Assembly: GCA_035493955.1 (NCBI GenBank)
Contig: DATJHI010000018.1
Location: 1-11,386 of the forward strand
Source of the DNA: NCED01 sp035493955
GTDB lineage: Bacteria; Pseudomonadota; Alphaproteobacteria; Caulobacterales; Caulobacteraceae
Direction of reading: 5' to 3'
DNA length: 11,386 nucleotides
Every line of letters starts with the position of its first letter. The first letter of the stretch is position 1. Below the pieces are notes generated by a model. The model saw only the letters and a list, made by a program, of their open reading frames with translations, did no database searches and was not told the origin of the DNA. Shown piece after piece: positions 6,865 to 11,386 of the stretch. Both the position numbers and the translations under genes were made by a program.

Positions 6865-8574
6865 ATGGCCCGTATCCTCGTCACCTCGGCTCTGCCCTAC
6901 ATCAACGGGATCAAACACCTGGGGAACCTGGCCGGCTCCATGCTGCCCGCCGACGTGCACGCCCGCTTCCGCCGGGCCCAGGGACACGAGGTGCTCTACA
7001 TCTGCGCCACCGACGAGCACGGCACGCCGGCCGAACTGGCCGCCGCCGCCGCCGGCCAGGACGTGCGCACCTATTGTGACGAGCAGCACCTGCTGCAGAA
7101 GCGGGTGGGGGAGGCCTTCGGCCTGTCCTGGGACTGGTTCGGCCGTTCGTCCAACCCGCCGAATCACCGCCTGACCCAGCACTTCTGCGAGGCCCTGGAG
7201 GCCAACGGCCTGATCGAAGAGCGGATCGACCAGATGATCTATTCGGTCGACGACCGGCGTTTCCTGCCCGACCGCTATGTCGAGGGGACCTGCCCGATCT
7301 GCGCCTTCCCCAAGGCCCGCGGCGACCAGTGCGACAACTGCGGCTCCCTGCTCGACCCGGTCCAGCTGATCGAGCCCTATTCGGTGATCTCGGGGTCGAA
7401 GAACATCGAGGTGCGCGAGACCCGCCACCTCTACCTGCTGCAGTCCAAACTGGCCGACCAGATCCGCGCCTGGGTCGATTCCAAGGCCGACGACTGGCCG
7501 GCCCTGACGCGGTCCATCGCCTACAAGCATCTGGACGAAGGGCTGATCGACCGGGGCATCACCCGAGACCTCGCCTGGGGCATCCCCGTGACCAAGGGCG
7601 GATTCCCGCGCCCCGGGTTCGAGGACAAGGTGTTCTACGTCTGGTTCGACGCGCCGATCGAATATGTCGCCGCCACCGTCGAATGGGCCGACGCCACGGG
7701 CGGGGACTGGCGGCGCTGGTGGCGGCTCGACGCCGGAGCCGAGGACGTCCGCTACGTCCAGGTGATGGGCAAGGACAACGTCGCCTTCCACACCGTCAGC
7801 TTCCCCGCCACCCTGATCGGCTCGGGCGAGCCGTGGAAGCGGGTCGACATCCTGAAGTCGTTCAACTGGCTGAACTGGTATGGGGGCAAGTTCTCCACCT
7901 CCGGCAAGCGGGGCGTGTTCATGGACCAGGCGCTCGAACTGCTGCCCGCCGATTCATGGCGCTGGTACCTGACCGCCAATGCGCCGGAAGGGTCGGACAC
8001 GGCCTTCACCTGGGAGCAGTTCCAGAGCGCGGTGAACCGGGACCTGGCCGACGTGTTCGGCAACTTCGTCAACCGCATCGTCAAGTTCGCCGAGACCCGC
8101 TGCGGGAGCGTGGTCCCCGAAGGCGGCGAGCCGGGACCGCTGGAGGACAAGCTCTACGCCGAGATTTCAGAGAGGCTGGCCGACCTCACCGCCCAGATGG
8201 AGGCGATGGAGATCAGGAAGTCGGCCCAGGCGCTGCGCGCCCTGTGGGTGGCCGGCAACGAATACCTGACCCTGGCCGCGCCCTGGACGGCGGTCAAGAC
8301 GGACCCCGAGCGGGCGGCGGTGGTCGTGCGCACGGGGCTGAACCTGGCGGCCCTGTTCGGCCGCGTCGCCTCGCCCTTCATCCCCGAGGCCGCGGCCAAG
8401 GTCGCCGAGGCCCTGGGGGAGAGCTTCCTGGCCCCGTGGCCGTCCTCCGACGCCAAGGCGGAGCTGTCGCGCCTGCCCGCGGGCCGCAAGGTGGCCGCCC
8501 CCGAGGTGCTGTTCCGCAAGATCGAGGACGCCCAGGTGGCGGAGTGGGCCGAACGCTTCGGCGGGGCGGAGTAG
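6865..8574 (+). CDS. metG: Methionyl-tRNA synthetase
   Basis: A class I aminoacyl-tRNA synthetase that charges tRNA-Met and initiator tRNA with methionine in the cytoplasm. The open frame begins at 6820, but I chose ATG 6865 because the conserved start MARILVTSALPYINGIKHLG begins there; this gives 569 residues. Motifs: the HIGH equivalent HLGN (18-21), YICATDEHGTP (45-55), a CxxC...CxxC zinc knuckle (Cys143, 146, 156, 159), the methionine-pocket region FDAPIEYVA (261-269), and the KMSKS equivalent KFSTS (342-346). The C-terminal part is the helical anticodon-binding domain. There is no appended EMAPII-like tRNA-binding domain, so the enzyme is probably monomeric. No clear Shine-Dalgarno precedes the ATG; a TTATAT -10-like element is at 6816-6821. 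It converges on the lipoprotein gene with one base between the stops. Confidence 0.97.
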   Translation: MARILVTSALPYINGIKHLGNLAGSMLPADVHARFRRAQGHEVLYICATDEHGTPAELAAAAAGQDVRTYCDEQHLLQKRVGEAFGLSWDWFGRSSNPPNHRLTQHFCEALEANGLIEERIDQMIYSVDDRRFLPDRYVEGTCPICAFPKARGDQCDNCGSLLDPVQLIEPYSVISGSKNIEVRETRHLYLLQSKLADQIRAWVDSKADDWPALTRSIAYKHLDEGLIDRGITRDLAWGIPVTKGGFPRPGFEDKVFYVWFDAPIEYVAATVEWADATGGDWRRWWRLDAGAEDVRYVQVMGKDNVAFHTVSFPATLIGSGEPWKRVDILKSFNWLNWYGGKFSTSGKRGVFMDQALELLPADSWRWYLTANAPEGSDTAFTWEQFQSAVNRDLADVFGNFVNRIVKFAETRCGSVVPEGGEPGPLEDKLYAEISERLADLTAQMEAMEIRKSAQALRALWVAGNEYLTLAAPWTAVKTDPERAAVVVRTGLNLAALFGRVASPFIPEAAAKVAEALGESFLAPWPSSDAKAELSRLPAGRKVAAPEVLFRKIEDAQVAEWAERFGGAE

Positions 8575-8575
8575 C

Positions 8576-9916
8576 CTAGCTGTCGCCCATCGCCGGCCGC
8601 TCGGTGCGGGCGCGGCGGGCTTCGCGGCGGGCCTCGGCCGAACGCGAAGGGCCCGAGCGGCCGCGGGCCAGCCAGGCCAGCACCAGCACCGCCAGCACCG
8701 CCAGGATCGCCAGGCCCAGCATCCGGTTCGACCTCAAGGCGCCGAGACCGAAGCCTTGACCGGTCTGCACCGAACCCAGGTTCAGCACGTCGGAGCCGGC
8801 GCCGAGCAGGTCGGCCCCCACGTCGGCGTGAAGCGGACCCTTGGCGCCGTCCCGGGCGGTGACGCTCCACTTGAATTCGGTGGGCTGGCCGGGGGTCAGG
8901 GGCTGGGACTGGGCGGCGTCGGGCGTAGCCGAGAAGCCGTCGCCGGACAGGACCGCGACCAGGTTCACCGAAGCCGCCGCGTCGGACAGGTCGTTCTTGG
9001 CCGCCTCGTCCTTCACGGTCTGGCCGAAATCGGCCGGAATGGTCAAGGTGACCTCGACGGCCTTGCCCGCGGTGAAGGGCGAGGGCGTCTTCAGCACGGC
9101 GTCCTTGTGGATCGCCTCGGCCAGGGCAGTCTCCAGGGCGGCCAGGCGTGTGGCCCGGTCGCTGAGCGGGGTGGCGCCCTGGGCGTTGGCCTCCTTGATC
9201 GCCGGCGTCGCCGGGTTCAGAGCCGGCGCAGCCTGTTTGGGCGCAGGCGTGACCGTGGGAATCGGCGCGACCGTGGCGGGCGGCGCGAGCTTGGCGACGG
9301 GCTTCGGAGCCGGCTTGACCTCGGCCTTGTTCGGAACCCCGGGGCCGGCCCTGGGGGCGACGGCGGCGGGAGGCGGAGCCACGGCGACGGCATGGGACGC
9401 GGCTGCGACGTGAGGATGGGCGGCGACGCGGGGATAGGGGACGGCCGCGGCGGGGTAATAGGGCGCGGCGACGGCCCGACGATGACGCCGCTCGACACGA
9501 TGATCCCGCTCGACCACCGCCCGGCGGGGCGGCGGCGCCTTGTAGCGATAGCCGGAAGCGGCGTCCGAAGCCGGCGGGGCCACCCGGTCGACATAGTCGG
9601 CGCGGCTCTCGCCCTCCTCCGGGTTGGGGATCGGCGCCATGGCGATGATCGGCGGGGCGGCGGAGGGCGGGCCCGGATAGGGGGCGGTCGAGGACGAATA
9701 GGCCCCCTCGGGCGTCGCGGTCGAATAGGGACCGGTCGGGGCGGGCGACGCGCCCGGCGGCAAGGACGGCCCGGCCAGATCCGCGATCGGCGGAGGCGGA
9801 GGCGGGGGCTCAGGCGTGGGAGTCGGATAGGGCTCGGCCCCGCAGGCCGCTAGCGTCAGGGCCGCCGCGACAACCGTTCCCTGCAGGGCAAAGCGGGATA
9901 AACGCCGAATCGTCAT
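8576..9916 (-). CDS. Proline-rich lipoprotein with a C-terminal membrane helix
   Basis: I start it at ATG 9916 (446 residues), where a lipoprotein signal begins and GGAGG lies ten bases upstream; the frame is open back to 10006. A lipobox LAAC puts the lipidated cysteine at 25, and the +2 residue is Gly, not the Asp of inner-membrane retention in E. coli. Residues 28-245 are low-complexity Pro/Ala with a basic patch (130-148, RR...ERRHRR). Residues 250-390 look like a folded, probably beta-rich domain (AVEVTLTIPADF, LSGDGFSATP, PTEFKWSVTARDGAKGPL). A membrane helix follows at 397-417, then an Arg-rich tail to 446. I do not recognise the family. The gene lies 114 bases downstream of rlmB on the same strand, with a hairpin between. 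The low-complexity half makes alignment-based naming unreliable. Confidence 0.85.
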   Translation of the reverse strand: MTIRRLSRFALQGTVVAAALTLAACGAEPYPTPTPEPPPPPPPIADLAGPSLPPGASPAPTGPYSTATPEGAYSSSTAPYPGPPSAAPPIIAMAPIPNPEEGESRADYVDRVAPPASDAASGYRYKAPPPRRAVVERDHRVERRHRRAVAAPYYPAAAVPYPRVAAHPHVAAASHAVAVAPPPAAVAPRAGPGVPNKAEVKPAPKPVAKLAPPATVAPIPTVTPAPKQAAPALNPATPAIKEANAQGATPLSDRATRLAALETALAEAIHKDAVLKTPSPFTAGKAVEVTLTIPADFGQTVKDEAAKNDLSDAAASVNLVAVLSGDGFSATPDAAQSQPLTPGQPTEFKWSVTARDGAKGPLHADVGADLLGAGSDVLNLGSVQTGQGFGLGALRSNRMLGLAILAVLAVLVLAWLARGRSGPSRSAEARREARRARTERPAMGDS

Positions 9917-9992
9917 CAAAACCGAGCCTCCGAACGCCCGCACGCCCCCGGCCCCCGAGCACGCGTTGGGTGATGGCAACAAAGGCTGGCCC

Positions 9993-10014
9993 GGACCCGA
10001 AATCAATCGGGTTC
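9993..10014 (-). terminator. Hairpin between rlmB and the lipoprotein gene
   Basis: An 8-base stem (GGACCCGA / TCGGGTTC, one G-U pair) with the 6-base loop AATCAA begins 16 bases after the rlmB stop. Only a short TTTGTTG stretch follows on the minus strand, about ten bases beyond the stem. It could attenuate or end the rlmB transcript before the lipoprotein gene, but it lacks a proper T-tract. Confidence 0.4.
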
Positions 10015-10030
10015 GCCTGCGACGGGTGCG

Positions 10031-10870
10031 CTACGCTTTTTTCGACGCCTCGTAGAGTGCGACGGCGGCCGCGGCGGAGACGTTCAGGCTTTCGAACCCG
10101 CCGGGCATGGGGATACGGGCGAGGACGTCGCAATGCTCCCCCACTAGGCGGCGCAGGCCCTCGCCCTCGGACCCCAGCACCAGCACCGTGGGCGCCGGGT
10201 CATGCAGCACCTCCGCGAGGGTCGAAGCCGCCCCGCCGTCCAGGCCGACGGTGCGCCAGCCCAGGTCAGCCAGCCGCTCCAGCGCCCGGTTCAGGTTGAC
10301 CACCCGCACCTCGGGGACCCGCTCCATCGCCCCGGCGGCGGCCTTGACCATCGCCCCGGAGAAATTGGGCGCGTGCCGGTCCTGCAGAATCACCCCGCGG
10401 GCGCCGAAGGCCGCGGCCGAGCGGAAGACCGCGCCGACGTTCTGTGGATCGGTCACCCCGTCCAGCATCACCAGCAGGCCCTGGGCCGGATCGGCGATCT
10501 CCTCCAGACCGAGCGGCTCGAGCGGGGAAGCGGAGAGGGCCAGCCCCTGGTGGACCGAGCCGGGAGGCAGGAGCCGGGCGATCTCGTTGGACCCCAGCAC
10601 CTCCGGCGTCAGGCCCGCGGCCGCCAGCAGCGCGCGCAGGGAGGGGTCGGCCTGGGCGGCCTTCTGGGCCTCGAGGGTCAGGAGCAGTCGCTTGAAGGGC
10701 GCGCGCGCCGGATTGGCCAGGGCCGCGGTCACGGCGTGGCGTCCCCAGATCCAGTCCCCCGACCCGCTCGCGCCGCCGCCCGGGCGGGGGACGCGGCGCT
10801 GCCGTCCCTCGCCGTCCAGCCGGGGGGAAAAGGAGGTCTTCCGGTCGTTGCGTTCACGGAATGAGGACAC
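10031..10870 (-). CDS. rlmB: 23S rRNA 2'-O-methyltransferase RlmB (TrmH/SpoU family)
   Basis: A SpoU-type SAM-dependent methyltransferase; RlmB makes Gm2251 in the 23S rRNA P-loop of E. coli. I start it at GTG 10870 (279 residues). The frame is open to 11200, but that part runs antisense through two tRNA genes, and no in-frame ATG lies between them and the conserved core. A basic N-tail (1-38) is followed by DWIWGRHAV (39-47) and an L30e-like RNA-binding domain to about 115. The SPOUT knot has motif 1 DGVTDPQNVGAVFRSA (137-152; Asn144, Arg150), motif 2 LVLGSEGEGLRRLV (230-243), and motif 3 IPMPGGFESLNVSAAAA (253-269). Assignment to RlmB and not to another TrmH member rests on overall form. 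A CGGAG lies 11 bases before the GTG. The gene is divergent from the tRNA-Tyr unit. Confidence 0.93.
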   Translation of the reverse strand: MSSFRERNDRKTSFSPRLDGEGRQRRVPRPGGGASGSGDWIWGRHAVTAALANPARAPFKRLLLTLEAQKAAQADPSLRALLAAAGLTPEVLGSNEIARLLPPGSVHQGLALSASPLEPLGLEEIADPAQGLLVMLDGVTDPQNVGAVFRSAAAFGARGVILQDRHAPNFSGAMVKAAAGAMERVPEVRVVNLNRALERLADLGWRTVGLDGGAASTLAEVLHDPAPTVLVLGSEGEGLRRLVGEHCDVLARIPMPGGFESLNVSAAAAVALYEASKKA

Positions 10871-10987
10871 TATAAGACGCGCTCCGATTTGGGCCCGAGG
10901 CCTTTCGACTTCACGATCTCGTCTATAGCGGCAAGACCCGTGGTTTCGGAGGCCCCTAATCGCCAGCCTGAAAATCGAGACGCGTGC
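10871..10987. promoter_or_regulatory. Divergent promoter region of rlmB and the tRNA-Tyr/Gly-tuf unit
   Basis: These 117 bases separate the rlmB start (minus) from tRNA-Tyr (plus). On the plus strand TTCGAC (10904-10909) and TATAGC (10924-10929) are -35/-10-like but only 14 bases apart; a start near 10936 would leave a leader of about 50 bases before tRNA-Tyr. On the minus strand a 14-codon frame, starting at a GTG, ends with a TAG whose G is the first base of the rlmB GTG. These assignments are tentative. Confidence 0.35.
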
Positions 10988-11073
10988 GGGGGAATGTCCC
11001 GAGCGGCAAAGGGGACGGACTGTAAATCCGTTGGCGTACGCCTTCGCAGGTTCGAGTCCTGCTTCCCCCACCA
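10988..11073 (+). tRNA. tRNA-Tyr (anticodon GUA)
   Basis: A class II tRNA with a long variable arm. Acceptor GGGGGAA pairs with TTCCCCC; the discriminator A (11070) is followed by an encoded CCA (11071-11073). The anticodon stem ACGGA/TCCGT encloses CTGTAAA, with anticodon GTA at 11022-11024. The T-loop is TTCGAGT. It is the first gene of the tRNA-Tyr, tRNA-Gly, tuf series. Confidence 0.97.
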
Positions 11074-11118
11074 CGCGTCCTGATCTGGCGAGCAACCCCA
11101 AAACACCGAAGGACACGG

Positions 11119-11192
11119 GCGGGTATAGCACAATGGTAGTGCAGCAGCCTTCCAAGCTGAGGATGCCGGTTCGATCCCGGCTACCCGCTCCA
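11119..11192 (+). tRNA. tRNA-Gly (anticodon UCC)
   Basis: Acceptor GCGGGTA pairs with TACCCGC; the discriminator is T (11189) and CCA is encoded (11190-11192). The D-arm is GCAC/GTGC; the anticodon loop CTTCCAA gives TCC at 11151-11153; the T-arm is GCCGG/CCGGC with TTCGATC. The outermost anticodon-stem pair is G11144 opposite A11160, a mismatch. It lies 45 bases after tRNA-Tyr and 53 bases before tuf, consistent with one transcript. Confidence 0.97.
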
Positions 11193-11245
11193 ACCGACAA
11201 GCGTTCGAAAACCGATCAACCCGCCGCCGGCGCAAGGGTAGACTG

Positions 11246-11386
11246 ATGGCCAAGGAAAAGTTCAACCGCAACAAGCCGCACTGCAACATCGGCACGATTG
11301 GTCACGTGGACCATGGCAAGACGACGCTGACGGCGGCGATCACGATGACGCTGGCGAAGGCGGGGGGTGCGAAGGCGATGTCCTAT
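11246..11386 (+). CDS. tuf: Elongation factor Tu, N-terminal part (runs off the right edge)
   Basis: The first 47 codons of EF-Tu, the GTPase that brings aminoacyl-tRNA to the ribosome. The start MAKEKFNRNKPHCNIGTIGH leads straight into the P-loop GHVDHGKT (19-26), which binds the GTP phosphates. An AAGGG about eight bases upstream supports ATG 11246. The frame continues to the edge of the window with no stop. Its place directly behind tRNA-Tyr and tRNA-Gly matches the tRNA-tufB unit of E. coli and many other proteobacteria. Whether this genome has a second tuf copy cannot be seen here. Confidence 0.97.
   Translation, partial: MAKEKFNRNKPHCNIGTIGHVDHGKTTLTAAITMTLAKAGGAKAMSY

Noticed and set aside
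6639..7791. Frames giving RDSNPRPPDYKSDALPAELHG (+) and VAQLVEHLICNQEVGGSSPS (-)
   Set aside because: These are well-known spurious peptides made by translating a tRNA gene; they cover tRNA-Thr and then run over metG out of frame.
9250..9850. Possible tandem DNA repeat or CRISPR-like array in the low-complexity stretch
   Set aside because: The repetition is only Pro/Ala codon bias; there is no regular unit or spacer length.
8756..9853. A 365-codon Gly/Arg-rich frame on the plus strand
   Set aside because: It is the complement of the proline-rich lipoprotein gene; Pro/Ala codons read as Gly/Arg on the other strand.
10871..11200. N-terminal extension of the rlmB frame, and frames such as KQDSNLRRRTPTDLQSVPF
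   Set aside because: The extension is antisense translation of tRNA-Gly and tRNA-Tyr; the real rlmB start must lie downstream of them.

Overview
The window looks like chromosomal DNA of a high-GC alphaproteobacterium, most likely Caulobacterales (Caulobacter/Phenylobacterium-like). This rests on the strong G/C third-position bias, a large solitary TonB-dependent receptor, an HWE-type histidine kinase, and the rlmB / tRNA-Tyr / tRNA-Gly / tuf arrangement. The genus is an inference; no database search was possible.

Layout, left to right. Bases 1-139 hold the 3' end of an unrecognised gene. A TonB-dependent outer-membrane receptor (359-3172) is on the minus strand, with candidate hairpin terminators between it and that gene. 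A 400-base gap (3173-3572) without a convincing gene follows; it holds several short perfect palindromes. Next come two small four-helix membrane proteins that converge and overlap: an SMR/DMT-like protein (+) and a DUF486 protein (-). A soluble GAF-HWE sensor histidine kinase (+) is followed by an alpha/beta-hydrolase whose twin-arginine signal peptide appears to be broken by a one-base deletion. tRNA-Thr(UGU) lies on the minus strand just before metG (+). metG converges, with one base between the stop codons, on a proline-rich lipoprotein with a C-terminal membrane helix (-). Upstream of that, on the same strand, is the rRNA methyltransferase gene rlmB. Divergent from rlmB are tRNA-Tyr(GUA), tRNA-Gly(UCC) and the start of tuf, which runs off the right edge.

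The right half is largely translation: tRNA-Thr, MetRS, RlmB, two tRNAs and EF-Tu. The tRNA-Tyr / tRNA-Gly / tuf order is the conserved tRNA-tuf transcription unit known from many proteobacteria. The left half is accessory: nutrient uptake, small membrane transport-like proteins, a sensory kinase without a nearby response regulator, and an exported hydrolase.

I see no CRISPR array, insertion sequence, prophage or defence cassette. The points most worth a second look are the frameshifted Tat signal with its Cys-nucleophile hydrolase, the lipoprotein that seems built to bridge two membranes, and the overlapping convergent pair of small membrane-protein genes.
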